This document shows, piece by piece, positions 1 to 9,208 of a stretch of 64,000 bases of DNA. Under the pieces are notes generated by a model, which saw only the letters and a program-made list of their open reading frames with translations, was not told where the DNA came from and did not search any database. Origin of the DNA: JANRIG01 sp033765235. GTDB taxonomy: Bacteria > Bacteroidota > Bacteroidia > Cytophagales > UBA9547. The translations under genes and the position numbers were made by a program. Where the stretch lies: positions 186,001 to 250,000 of the forward strand of contig JANRIG010000020.1 of assembly GCA_033765235.1 (NCBI GenBank), written 5' to 3'. Position 1 is the stretch's first letter. Every line of letters starts with the position of its first letter.

Positions 1-1
1 C

Positions 2-184
2 CCCGGTATAGTAGCTTGGATGAGCAGCAAAGCCTACATAGAGTGCAGCATAGGTATGGGCATACGATACAGCAAAATTACACAAAGGGAAAAGGGCAAA
101 AAATATATCAACAGCTTTTTAGACTACGGCTACACAGGTTTATATCCTGTGGTATTGGTAAAAGCAGGGTTTTTGCTGTTTTGA
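2..184 (+). CDS. C-terminal fragment of a probable outer-membrane beta-barrel protein
   Basis: The window opens inside a reading frame (codons from base 2) that stays open for 60 residues and stops at TGA 182-184; the 5' end lies outside the window. The visible tail alternates hydrophobic and polar residues (for example GMGIRYSKI and YPVVLVKAGFLLF) and ends in phenylalanine. That pattern is typical of the last strands of Gram-negative outer-membrane barrels recognised by BamA. A longer ATG-started frame overlaps it (16-297) but has poor composition and looks like a shadow. The specific family, such as a DUF3575-type porin, cannot be decided from the fragment. Confidence 0.5.
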   Translation, partial: PGIVAWMSSKAYIECSIGMGIRYSKITQREKGKKYINSFLDYGYTGLYPVVLVKAGFLLF

Positions 185-394
185 TTGGGGTACCAAAAAT
201 AATTAACAAAAAAGTAACACTATATTATTACACTTATATACGTGATGTATCATCCTTAATTATCACCAAAATCTTAAATATTGACAACTTTGCGTGAATT
301 TAACAGCTATTATTATTACGCTTTAATAACACGCAGTGCTTTAGCATTATAAATATTCACAAGAAAATATCTCAAATTTTACGATTTTATGTTA

Positions 395-402
395 TAACTT
401 TG
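395..402 (+). promoter_or_regulatory. Candidate Bacteroidota -7 element
   Basis: The octamer TAACTTTG matches the TAnnTTTG -7 consensus used by the Bacteroidota primary sigma factor and lies 52 bases before the ATG at 455. No convincing -33 TTTG was found at the usual distance. The rest of the 270-base gap between 185 and 454 is AT-rich and shows no gene or strong hairpin. Confidence 0.35.
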
Positions 403-454
403 TATAAAATTATATTATTCAAATAATAAATTTAATAATACTAAGTCATAATTA

Positions 455-1849
455 ATGAAAACAATCTTAGCTGCCTCACTATATTTTAATGTAATAATCT
501 TCTCTCTGTCGGCAGCACCGGTAGTATCTATTACTTCACCTATCAATGGCACATACTATCGCTCCGGCGATATTATTACCGCTACAGGCTTTGCTATTGA
601 TGCCACAGATGGCACTCTCACAGGCTTAGCACTAAATTGGGCAGTAGATTTTCATCATGATACCCACGTACACGATGCCATAAAATTAGGTACCGGCAAC
701 ACCATAATATTTGACATACCCACTATCAGCGAACTTACCAATCAGGTATATTTCAAAATAAAACTCAGAGCTACCAACTCATTAGATGAAGAGACCATTG
801 CAGAAATAGATGTATTGCCACTGTTAGCCAACTTCACTGTTACATCATCACCCTTAGGAGGCAGGGTAGGAGTAGGTGTGCAAGCCAACACACAGTCTGA
901 CATGCCTATTGCATACACCACTACCCAAATGTCGTTTTGGAATGTACTCGTACAGCCCAATCAAACCATTGGCGGCGAAGCATTTGTATTCAGTCATTTC
1001 AATAATACAGGATATACAAACAATAGTTTTGGTTTTAACATGCCCACCAGAGATACCGTTTTTAAAGCATACTTTGCAAAAAAAACACATCTTGACGAAT
1101 TTGCAACTCCTCTAACGGATACATTGATACAATACAAAGACTCTGTGATATATATAGATGTGCCTTATGATATCATGTGGAGCATTAGTCAGCTGCCCGA
1201 CTGGATTACCCCTAATAAATTGCAAGGCGCACCCGGTGATTATATATCTCTATCTATAAATAATAACATAACAGAACAACGAAATGCTGTATTCACCATC
1301 ACCGGTGGAGGGCACGTAAAATTTCATAAAACACTCTCCATTACCCAAAAAACAATGAGAGTATTAACAATATCAAGCACACTAATATCTCTCTCAAACG
1401 GTCAAAATTACATACTGTCTATTACCGGCAACGTAGCTTGGAATATTCAAAACCCTACTTCATGGATCAAGTTAAATACCCTTACAGGTACTGGCAACGG
1501 CTCTATAACCATATCTTTAGAAGACAATTTCAGCACCCGAGAAAGATCAGAAGCATTAGTACTCACAGGTGATAATCTTACCAGATATATTATTGTAAAA
1601 CAGGCAGGTATCACAGGATTTAGTATACTTGACGATAATAAGAGGGTGTACCCTAATCCCTTCGAAAACTATATTCATTTGCCGGATGCCGATGCTGTCA
1701 ATATATATAACAGCCAGGGAATATTAATATATCATGTAGAAGATAATGCTTTGAAAACCATTGACACTCACAAATTCAATTCGGGCATATACCTGATAGA
1801 GATTATTAATAATGGTAAAACAATCACAGATAAATTAATTAAAAACTAA
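455..1849 (+). CDS. Secreted T9SS protein: dehydrogenase-associated PKD-like domain plus two BACON-type domains
   Basis: This is a 464-residue exoprotein. Residues 1-20 form a signal peptide. Residues about 22-125 contain the phrase NWAVDFHHDTHVHDA. As I recall it, this resembles the PKD-like domain that often follows secreted glucose/sorbosone dehydrogenases on the same chain. Residues about 225-300 and 305-385 are two tandem BACON-like sandwiches (WSISQLPDWI and WNIQNPTSWI cores). Residues about 395-464 are a type A T9SS sorting domain (YPNPFENYIHL, NSGIYLIEI), so the protein should be exported and anchored or released at the cell surface. It has no catalytic motif. Only 10 bases separate it from the downstream dehydrogenase gene, so the two are likely co-transcribed and may act together. 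The domain calls are by eye. Confidence 0.75.
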   Translation: MKTILAASLYFNVIIFSLSAAPVVSITSPINGTYYRSGDIITATGFAIDATDGTLTGLALNWAVDFHHDTHVHDAIKLGTGNTIIFDIPTISELTNQVYFKIKLRATNSLDEETIAEIDVLPLLANFTVTSSPLGGRVGVGVQANTQSDMPIAYTTTQMSFWNVLVQPNQTIGGEAFVFSHFNNTGYTNNSFGFNMPTRDTVFKAYFAKKTHLDEFATPLTDTLIQYKDSVIYIDVPYDIMWSISQLPDWITPNKLQGAPGDYISLSINNNITEQRNAVFTITGGGHVKFHKTLSITQKTMRVLTISSTLISLSNGQNYILSITGNVAWNIQNPTSWIKLNTLTGTGNGSITISLEDNFSTRERSEALVLTGDNLTRYIIVKQAGITGFSILDDNKRVYPNPFENYIHLPDADAVNIYNSQGILIYHVEDNALKTIDTHKFNSGIYLIEIINNGKTITDKLIKN

Positions 1850-1859
1850 GATATATTCT

Positions 1860-4800
1860 ATGAAAATGTCTAAAATACTGATTTATATAATGTTCACATT
1901 GTGTACAAATATTTTGCATGCACAAATACTGCCCTCGGGATTTTTGACACAAAGGATTGCACGCCTAAATTATCCTGTACATATGTCATTCCTGCCCGAT
2001 GGTCGTGTACTCATAGCTGAGCAACAAGGCTATGTAAGAGTGTTCAAAAATGGTGCCTTGCTACCCGGCAATGCCCTATTATTAGACAGTGTTTATTATC
2101 AAAACGAAAAAGGTTTGCTTGGCATAGCCGTAGATAGAAATTTCACAGCCACAGGCCATGTATTTTTCTACTATACTATTAATATTCAGGGCAACTCTAT
2201 CAGTGGTGTAGCTATACCCGGTGCTCAACCTATATTATATAAAATAGCCAGATACACTATGCAAGGTGATGTGTTTGTACCCTCGTCCAAATTTACAGTA
2301 ATAGACCTTGAGAAAACGCCGAGTTTCATGACAAACTACAATCATGATGGAGGGCAGATGGAAATGGGACCTGACGGTAAATTATATGTAGCCATAGGCG
2401 ACGCAGAGCTTTGGTGCTCCAGCTCATGTATGAATATGTTTAGTACCTCTTGCAATTGTGGTCCTACTTGGATACCCCCCACCTATTCCGACGAAAGGGG
2501 AAACTATCTGTGCAAGCTACTCAGAATAAATACAGATGGCACTGCTCCACCGGATAATCCGTATTATTCAAGCCCAATGCCGGTGACACCTCAACAAAAA
2601 TACTTTATGGCCACCGGGCTAAGAAACCCTTTTGTACTTTCATTTAAGGCCAATACCAATCAAATCATAATAGGAGACGTAGGCTCTGCAGGTGCTGCAC
2701 AACGAGAAGAGATAAATATACTCACCGTAGGTGGCACAAGCCAGCACCACTTAGGTTTTCCACATGTAGAAGGCATTGTAGGCAACCCTTCTTACAAAGA
2801 CCCTACTTTTGCCTACCCGTCAGGCACCACTACCTCATCCGGTTGTGCCATAGTAGGTGGCACCTATCATGTAAGTGTGCCAGGAGGCAACTGGCCTCCA
2901 TTATATACCAACAAATATTTCTACATGGATTTGTGCAATGGCTACATCAACTCATTAGACATTGACAATGGCAATATATTGAGAAATTTTGTACGAAATT
3001 TGGCCACTAATATAGGTCATGCTGTAAGCGGCGATGGCAACATAGGGCTCAACAGCGGCCCGGACGGCAATATGTATTACCTTACCAGAAGCCCCACAGC
3101 AAGTGTGGTAGGAATATACAGAATATCTTATCAACCTATTACAGTGACCTCTATTAGCATAAATGCATCAACTAATGTAATATCTATCTGCGGTAGCACT
3201 ATATTGCTCAGCACTAACATATTACCTGCAAATTCTACGTACCAATCTGCCGCATGGTCTGCTACTCCTTCCACACTTGCCCATGTGAGTAACACAGGCC
3301 TTGTGACACCTCTCGGCAACGGAGTTGTAACTATTACTGCAAGAGCAGTTGGCAATTATGCAATGGCAGACCACCGCATAATAACCATCTCAGGTCAAAG
3401 TGGCACGCCGCAAATCACTGTATCTGGCACTGCAGGAGCCAACACTGTAGGTATAGGTGGTACTTTACAAATGCTTTCAAATGCATCCCCTACTTGTCAA
3501 GGTACAGCAGTTATATGGAGCATCACACCTATTACAGGCTCGGCTACCATCAATACCTCAGGATTAGTTTCAGGGCTCACCTTAGGTACTGTAAGAGTCA
3601 CTGCCACATTAGCCACTAATAGTACCATCACCGGCACATTTGTGCTTACAGTAGTAGGAGGATGCACCAACACAGTTACAGGATTGACATTGACAGTACC
3701 CGGCAGTGCCTCAATCACAACTGACAAAGGTGCTATTCAAGTAAATCCTATATTATTACCTTCCAATGCTTGCAATACCTCTGTCAATTACTCAGTCATA
3801 GGTACATCAGGGTGCGCATCGGCTACCGTCAATGGCACAGGTTTAGTCACAGCTACATTGGGCAATGGTTTGGTGACTATATTGGGCGCATCAGTTGCCA
3901 ACCCTTCTGTCACTGCTTTATTTGTAATATCTATATCCGGACAAATAATAGCAGTAACTAATGTGAGTGTGAATGGCACAGGAGGCATAAAAACTATAAG
4001 TACCCCATCAGGCACACTACAGATGGTATCATCTATTACTCCCACATGTGCCACCAATAGTGCTGTTAATTGGTCTGTTAATACCCTTACGGGGAATGCA
4101 TGGATTAATGTAAGCTCGGGTATGCTCACTGCTGCCGGAAACGGTATTGTGAACGTAATAGCTACATCGGTGAGTAATCCGGGGGTTACAGGCAGTGCAC
4201 AAGTGACTATCAGCGGTCAATGTTCAGCATCTGTATCTGCGGTTAATATCACAGCATCAGGGGGTAGTGCAGTTATCAATGTTAATAAAGGCACTTTACA
4301 ATTAGGTACAGTTTTTACACCCGCATTTGTATGTAACAATGCTGTTTCATGGTCAGTGACCGGTGTATCGGGTTGTGCAAACGGCACTATCAGCGGAGCA
4401 GGTCTGCTTGGTTCTACCGGTGGCAATGGCAATATTACCGTCACAGGTACATCAGTAGCAAATACTTCAGTAAAAGGAAATATTATCATTGTTGTATCAA
4501 ACCAAATAGTATCCGTCACGGGTGTATCTGCATCGGGCCAAGGTGGTATAAATGTAATAACAGTGCCATCGGGCATATTGAATATGGTAGCTGTAGTAGC
4601 CCCATCTTGTGCCACAAACCCCTCAGTGACATGGTCAGTAGTGAATGGCACAGGCTCTGCTACAGTTAATAGCACCACAGGAGTATTAACAGCGTCGGGC
4701 AATGGCATAGTCACCGTGACTGCAACCTCGGTGAGCAATCCTGCCATTGGAGGTAATGTGATTATTAATATCAGCGGACAATGCTCACCCACTGTCACAG

Positions 4801-7800
4801 CACTTACATTACAGTCTGTAGGTAATCTTACGGTGGTATCTCCGGGCACCAATGTACTGTTTTATGGCAGTTTTACCCCATCATTTGTATGCAACACCAC
4901 AGTAGGCTATGTAGTTACCGCAGTGTCAGGCTTGGCCACAGGCAGTGTAAACAGTAGCGGATTACTAACTACAGGAGGAGGCAACGGCACCATATCTGTG
5001 ATAGGAGTATCTTTGGCAAATACTTCTGCAAGAAGCTTATATGTGCTCACTCTCAATACTGGTTTTGTACAAGTCACCTCAGTGATAGTGACAGCAAGCG
5101 GAGGGAGTTTAACCATAAATTCACCCAATGGCACGCTGCAATTTGGCACTGTAATAACGCCTTCCAATGCCACAAACCCCAACGTGACTTGGTCTATATT
5201 AACAGTATCGGGCAATGCATCTGTATCAGCGTCGGGCTTAGTGACTGCTACAGGCAATGGGATAGTGACCGTAAGAGCTACTTCTAACAGCAACCCTACC
5301 ATTACAGGCACTGCAAATCTTACCATTACAGGCCAATGCTCACCTACAGTGAGTAATATAAATATTACATCTGCCGGCACTTCTATCAATACTGCAGGTG
5401 GAGCGTTGCAGTTGGGTGCTGTGCTCTCCCCTGCTTTTGTATGCAATCCTGCGGTGACATGGTCCGTATTACCTACTGTGAATTGTGCCTCAGCCACCAT
5501 TTCAGGCTCGGGCATGCTACAATCTACCGGAGGCAATGGAGTAGTGACATTAGTATGCACCTCAGTAGCTACCCCTACCACTACTGCTGTAAGAATAGTG
5601 AGTATATCCGGACAAAACATTATTGTTTCAAGTTTCAGCATTGTAAATGCTATGCTGCTTATCACTGTCCCCAATGGCAACTTACAAATGGCTTATGGCA
5701 TATCTCCTATTTGTGCTACCAATCAGTCTGTGACTTGGTCGGTATTGCCATCATCTACCTGTGCCACAGCTACCATATCGGGTAGCGGAATGCTACAATC
5801 ATTAGGTGGCAATGGGGTAGTAACTGTAGTAGGCACTTCGGTATCCAATGGAAGTGCAGTAGATAGAAAAATAGTAACTATCTCAGGGCAAAATATCAAC
5901 GTAAGCAGTGTGAGTATTACCAATATTAACCCTAATATAAATACCCCATCCGGCACCTTACAAATGACTAATAGTGTACTGCCCACTTGTGCTGCCAACC
6001 CAAATGTGACTTGGAGTGTGATACCATCTGCCTGTGCATCAGGTACCATATCGGGCACAGGATTGTTACAATCTACCGGGGGAAACGGTATAGTGACTGT
6101 AGTATGCACATCTGTAGCCAATGGAAGTGCAGTAGATAGAAAATCGGTAACCATATCAGGGCAAAATATTAACATCTCAGGGGTCACAATCACAAATGTG
6201 AACCCAATGATTACTATACAAAATGGTACATTGCAAATGACTAATAACACTACTCCACCCTGCGCATCGAACCCGGCTGTAACATGGTCAGTATCACCCT
6301 CTGTCACCTGCGCAGATGCTACCATATCAGGCAGTGGCATGCTACAATCCAAAGGGGGCAACGGTGTAGTCACAGTGATATGTACCTCAGTAGCAAACGG
6401 AAGTGCAATAGACAGGAAAACTGTAAGCATATCGGGTCAAAGCCTACAAGTGAGCGCAGTGAATATTACCAATAGCACTCCTGCCATAAACAGTATGGGA
6501 GGCAGCTTGCAAATGACTGCAAGTGTATTACCTACTTGCGCTACAAATACCGGTATAGTATGGACTTTATTACCCAGTAATAATTGTGCATCGGGTACCA
6601 TATCAGGTACAGGTATGTTGCAATCTGCAGGCGGTAATGGCACCATTACAGTAGTAGGTACATCAGCTGCCAATAGTGCTATCAAAGATGTGAAAGAAGT
6701 AGCTGTAAGCTCGCAAAGTATAGCAGTCACCAATGTGACTATCACCAATAATATATTATTTATCAATACACAATCAGGGATATTAAACATGGCTGCGACG
6801 GTATTGCCTGTATGTGCAACTGATAAATCTTTGATATGGTCTATAAATCCTGCTACAGGCATTGCAAATATTGATGCCGGCACTGGAGTTTTGCAAGCTG
6901 TTGGCAATGGGTTGGTTACCATAAGAGCTACATCAAACAGCAATGGATCTGTATTTAACGAGAAAATAGTGACTGTGAGCGGGCAATGTACACCCATCAA
7001 CAGTTTAAATATAGTAGCCCCCGGAAATAATTATAGTATATCTACAGACAAAGGCACATTGAGCTTATCTGTATCTCACACCCCTGCCTCGGTATGCAAC
7101 GCTTCTGTGGCATGGTCTGTGGTAGGTATGACAGGTTGTGCAAATGCTACTATTTCGGGCAGTGGTGTTCTCAAATCATTGGGTGGCGATGGCACAGTGA
7201 CAGTAATGGCAGCATCTGTTGCAGATGGCAGCATAACTGCGCAAACCACTGTCAATATCACCGGGCATACTGTGAGTGTACAAAGCATTTCTATAACACC
7301 TCCATTCAAATACATATTCTCCAAAAATGGTGTTATAGCATTTTCTGCATATGTATTACCTGCGTGTGCAACTGATAAATCCATAATTTGGACACTTGAA
7401 AACGGAGACGGCAAAGCTGAAATTGACCAAAATACAGGATTATTCACTGCTACAGGCATAGGAGTAGTGAAAGTATTGGCCACCAGTATACAAAATACAG
7501 GGGTAGAGGCATTTGCAACTGTGACTATATTAGGACAAAGTAACAACACGGGAACTTATGTAGCAGTAGAAAGTATAAGCATCTCACCTGTAAGCAATAC
7601 CCAAATATCGCAACCAAGAGGTACGCTGCAATTTACATATACTGTGAACCCCAACAATGCTACAAATAGTGCAGTAACATGGAGCATACTGTCTGTGTCA
7701 GGGATGGCTACTGTAAACCCTAATACAGGCTTAGTCACAGCACAAGCCAATGGCAAAGTCATAGTATTTGCTACCTCACAAGCCGACAATTCTATTACAG

Positions 7801-8105
7801 CCTCTTATGTATTGACCATTAGCGGGCAGATAGAAACTCCTACATCACTCGGTGCCATACCTCAGAAAGGAGTAATAATATATCCAAATCCTAATAGTGG
7901 CATATTCATGATGGTGGCAGATAATATAAAAGGACCGGTGACTATATATGTATATGATGAGAGTGGCAAAGAAGTATATACTGAAAAAGTTCGTAATTTT
8001 GACGGCACCAAAGAACTCAATTTAAGTCATTTACCCAAAGCATTATACAAAGTATGCATAGCCTTGGAAAATGGGGTATATTATAAATTGATAAGTATTC
8101 AGTAG
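1860..8105 (+). CDS. Giant secreted glucose/sorbosone dehydrogenase-like propeller with 17 Ig-like repeats and T9SS anchor
   Basis: This is a 2081-residue exoprotein with a signal peptide at 1-21. Residues about 30-425 form a six-bladed propeller of the PQQ-dependent glucose/sorbosone dehydrogenase family. Recognisable blades include PVHMSFLPDGRVLIAEQQG, EKGLLGIAVDRNF, NHDGGQMEMGPDGKLYVAIGD and TGLRNPFVLSF. These enzymes oxidise sugars or act as aldose dehydrogenases, but the substrate here is unknown. Residues 429-1992 are 17 tandem BIG2-like Ig modules of about 92 residues, each with a W-S-(V/I) core, a G-L-V/GNG turn and usually an ISGQ end. Residues about 2010-2081 are a type A T9SS sorting domain (YPNPNSGIF). 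The repeats probably hold the enzyme away from the cell or bind matrix. The gene follows the 464-residue protein within one likely operon. Confidence 0.85.
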   Translation: MKMSKILIYIMFTLCTNILHAQILPSGFLTQRIARLNYPVHMSFLPDGRVLIAEQQGYVRVFKNGALLPGNALLLDSVYYQNEKGLLGIAVDRNFTATGHVFFYYTINIQGNSISGVAIPGAQPILYKIARYTMQGDVFVPSSKFTVIDLEKTPSFMTNYNHDGGQMEMGPDGKLYVAIGDAELWCSSSCMNMFSTSCNCGPTWIPPTYSDERGNYLCKLLRINTDGTAPPDNPYYSSPMPVTPQQKYFMATGLRNPFVLSFKANTNQIIIGDVGSAGAAQREEINILTVGGTSQHHLGFPHVEGIVGNPSYKDPTFAYPSGTTTSSGCAIVGGTYHVSVPGGNWPPLYTNKYFYMDLCNGYINSLDIDNGNILRNFVRNLATNIGHAVSGDGNIGLNSGPDGNMYYLTRSPTASVVGIYRISYQPITVTSISINASTNVISICGSTILLSTNILPANSTYQSAAWSATPSTLAHVSNTGLVTPLGNGVVTITARAVGNYAMADHRIITISGQSGTPQITVSGTAGANTVGIGGTLQMLSNASPTCQGTAVIWSITPITGSATINTSGLVSGLTLGTVRVTATLATNSTITGTFVLTVVGGCTNTVTGLTLTVPGSASITTDKGAIQVNPILLPSNACNTSVNYSVIGTSGCASATVNGTGLVTATLGNGLVTILGASVANPSVTALFVISISGQIIAVTNVSVNGTGGIKTISTPSGTLQMVSSITPTCATNSAVNWSVNTLTGNAWINVSSGMLTAAGNGIVNVIATSVSNPGVTGSAQVTISGQCSASVSAVNITASGGSAVINVNKGTLQLGTVFTPAFVCNNAVSWSVTGVSGCANGTISGAGLLGSTGGNGNITVTGTSVANTSVKGNIIIVVSNQIVSVTGVSASGQGGINVITVPSGILNMVAVVAPSCATNPSVTWSVVNGTGSATVNSTTGVLTASGNGIVTVTATSVSNPAIGGNVIINISGQCSPTVTALTLQSVGNLTVVSPGTNVLFYGSFTPSFVCNTTVGYVVTAVSGLATGSVNSSGLLTTGGGNGTISVIGVSLANTSARSLYVLTLNTGFVQVTSVIVTASGGSLTINSPNGTLQFGTVITPSNATNPNVTWSILTVSGNASVSASGLVTATGNGIVTVRATSNSNPTITGTANLTITGQCSPTVSNINITSAGTSINTAGGALQLGAVLSPAFVCNPAVTWSVLPTVNCASATISGSGMLQSTGGNGVVTLVCTSVATPTTTAVRIVSISGQNIIVSSFSIVNAMLLITVPNGNLQMAYGISPICATNQSVTWSVLPSSTCATATISGSGMLQSLGGNGVVTVVGTSVSNGSAVDRKIVTISGQNINVSSVSITNINPNINTPSGTLQMTNSVLPTCAANPNVTWSVIPSACASGTISGTGLLQSTGGNGIVTVVCTSVANGSAVDRKSVTISGQNINISGVTITNVNPMITIQNGTLQMTNNTTPPCASNPAVTWSVSPSVTCADATISGSGMLQSKGGNGVVTVICTSVANGSAIDRKTVSISGQSLQVSAVNITNSTPAINSMGGSLQMTASVLPTCATNTGIVWTLLPSNNCASGTISGTGMLQSAGGNGTITVVGTSAANSAIKDVKEVAVSSQSIAVTNVTITNNILFINTQSGILNMAATVLPVCATDKSLIWSINPATGIANIDAGTGVLQAVGNGLVTIRATSNSNGSVFNEKIVTVSGQCTPINSLNIVAPGNNYSISTDKGTLSLSVSHTPASVCNASVAWSVVGMTGCANATISGSGVLKSLGGDGTVTVMAASVADGSITAQTTVNITGHTVSVQSISITPPFKYIFSKNGVIAFSAYVLPACATDKSIIWTLENGDGKAEIDQNTGLFTATGIGVVKVLATSIQNTGVEAFATVTILGQSNNTGTYVAVESISISPVSNTQISQPRGTLQFTYTVNPNNATNSAVTWSILSVSGMATVNPNTGLVTAQANGKVIVFATSQADNSITASYVLTISGQIETPTSLGAIPQKGVIIYPNPNSGIFMMVADNIKGPVTIYVYDESGKEVYTEKVRNFDGTKELNLSHLPKALYKVCIALENGVYYKLISIQ
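3144..7835 (+). repeat. Coding tandem array of 17 Ig-like units, about 276 bp each
   Basis: The array lies in the dehydrogenase gene. By eye the units begin with a V-(T/S)-x-(V/I)-x-I strand and end at ISGQ plus two or three residues; 4692 bases divide exactly into 17 units averaging 276. Units 10-13 (5625-5900, 5901-6173, 6174-6449, 6450-6725) are the most alike and share SGSGMLQS/GGNG and NGSAVDRK segments. Units 3-9 alternate between two types that differ in cysteine placement. The array is a likely site of copy-number change. Confidence 0.85.
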
Positions 8106-8158
8106 AAGTTATCAATCCTCAATTGTACGGCAGTAAATCATATTTCAAAATATTATAT

Positions 8159-8166
8159 TACCTTTG
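8159..8166 (+). promoter_or_regulatory. Candidate -7 element for nuoA-nuoB
   Basis: TACCTTTG matches TAnnTTTG exactly and ends 19 bases before the nuoA ATG at 8186, a spacing that would give a very short leader. The expected -33 TTTG is not clear: a TTTC lies too close, at 8143-8146. Confidence 0.45.
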
Positions 8167-8185
8167 AAATCTATATGTAATTGCC

Positions 8186-8647
8186 ATGTTATCACAATTT
8201 GGTATTGTGCTTATTTTTATTGCCGGAGGAATATTATTTCTAATGGCTACATTTACAATAGCAAAGTTATTACGACCTCATAAGCCTAATCCACAAAAAC
8301 TCACCCCGTATGAGTCGGGCGAGCAACCTATAGGCAGCAGTTGGCAAAAATTTAACATCAAATATTATACAATGGCATTGCTTTTTGTACTTTTTGAGGC
8401 AGAGCTTATATTCATTTTTCCTTGGGCTACTATATATGCAGACGCTATACATATGTCAATGACATCGGGCATGTGGGCATGGTTTACTTTATTTGAAATG
8501 GGTATATTTATTGCAGTGCTGGCTACAGGGCTTATATATGCATGGGCAAAAGGACACCTGGAATGGATAAAAATACGCAGACAAAGTACTGATTACAAAC
8601 AGAGTGTGCCTGATAGTGTTTACGCAGATTTTAACAAAAAATATTGA
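8186..8647 (+). CDS. nuoA: NADH-quinone oxidoreductase subunit A
   Basis: This 153-residue membrane subunit belongs to respiratory complex I, which couples NADH oxidation to quinone reduction and ion export. Three membrane segments are visible at about 5-27, 66-88 and 95-120. The conserved loop PYESGEQPIGSSW and the segment LFVLFEAELIFIFPWA are diagnostic of NuoA/ND3. The length is slightly above the usual 120-140 residues because of a charged C-terminal tail (KIRRQSTDYKQ). The stop codon overlaps the nuoB start (TGATG), so the two are translationally coupled. The rest of the nuo operon is not in the window. Confidence 0.95.
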   Translation: MLSQFGIVLIFIAGGILFLMATFTIAKLLRPHKPNPQKLTPYESGEQPIGSSWQKFNIKYYTMALLFVLFEAELIFIFPWATIYADAIHMSMTSGMWAWFTLFEMGIFIAVLATGLIYAWAKGHLEWIKIRRQSTDYKQSVPDSVYADFNKKY

Positions 8648-9156
8648 TGGCGGGAGAAAAAAATTTTGAACATGGAGGAATATTCGTCAGCAACATTGAC
8701 AATTTGGTGAACTGGGCTCGATTATCATCGCTTTGGCCTATGGGTTTTGGGCTGGCTTGCTGCGCCATAGAGATGATGAGCACCTATGCCTCAGGCTACG
8801 ACCTGGACAGATTTGGAGTGATACCACGCCCCTCGCCTCGACAAAGTGATGTAATGCTGGTGGCAGGTACAGTGACATTCAAAATGGCAGACCGCATAGT
8901 AAGGCTTTATGAGCAAATGCCCGAACCTCGGTATGTAATATCTATGGGCTCGTGCTCCAACTGTGGCGGACCCTATTGGGAACATGGCTACCATGTGGTG
9001 AAAGGGGTAGACAGGCTTATACCCGTAGATGTATATGTACCCGGCTGCCCGCCTCGCCCTGAGGCATTGATAGGTGGAGTATTGAAGTTGCAAGAAAAGA
9101 TAAGATCAAAAACTCAACCCTACCATAAGTCATTGGTTATAGAAAAGTGGGTATAA
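8647..9156 (+). CDS. nuoB: NADH-quinone oxidoreductase subunit B
   Basis: This 169-residue peripheral-arm subunit of complex I carries the N2 4Fe-4S cluster, the last electron carrier before quinone. The cluster ligands are visible: adjacent cysteines in GLACCAIEMM, then GSCSNCGG and VPGCPPRPEAL. WPMGFG and RPSPRQSDVM are also standard. I chose the ATG at 8647, which shares one base with the nuoA stop; the TTG one codon upstream is less likely. After nuoB the operon breaks off. The next gene, 52 bases on, encodes an unrelated FAD/Fe-S enzyme rather than nuoC, so the complex must be completed from another locus. Confidence 0.95.
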   Translation: MAGEKNFEHGGIFVSNIDNLVNWARLSSLWPMGFGLACCAIEMMSTYASGYDLDRFGVIPRPSPRQSDVMLVAGTVTFKMADRIVRLYEQMPEPRYVISMGSCSNCGGPYWEHGYHVVKGVDRLIPVDVYVPGCPPRPEALIGGVLKLQEKIRSKTQPYHKSLVIEKWV

Positions 9157-9208
9157 ATAACTATTTACACAAGTATATCAATCATTATTTTTTATATAAT
9201 TTTGAATA

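Noticed and set aside
203..219. TTAACA-N5-GTAACA pair upstream of the first exoprotein gene
   Set aside because: The 11-bp spacing resembles the PHO-box-like array, but it lies far from the likely -7 element, is a single imperfect pair in AT-rich DNA, and the downstream product is not a phosphatase.
16..297. 93-codon plus-strand frame at the left edge
   Set aside because: It overlaps, in another frame, the barrel-like C-terminal fragment at 2-184. Its residues are basic and of low quality, and its last third covers AT-rich spacer DNA.
4217..7549. Several long minus-strand open frames inside the dehydrogenase gene
   Set aside because: They mirror the Ig repeats. The repetitive GT-rich codons of the sense frame leave an antisense frame free of stops, giving repeated LPLP/TVTTPLPP-like translations with no domain sense.
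3144..7835. CRISPR-like periodic repeats
   Set aside because: The period is about 276 bp, the repeats are degenerate and in frame, and there are no short identical repeats with unique spacers or cas genes.
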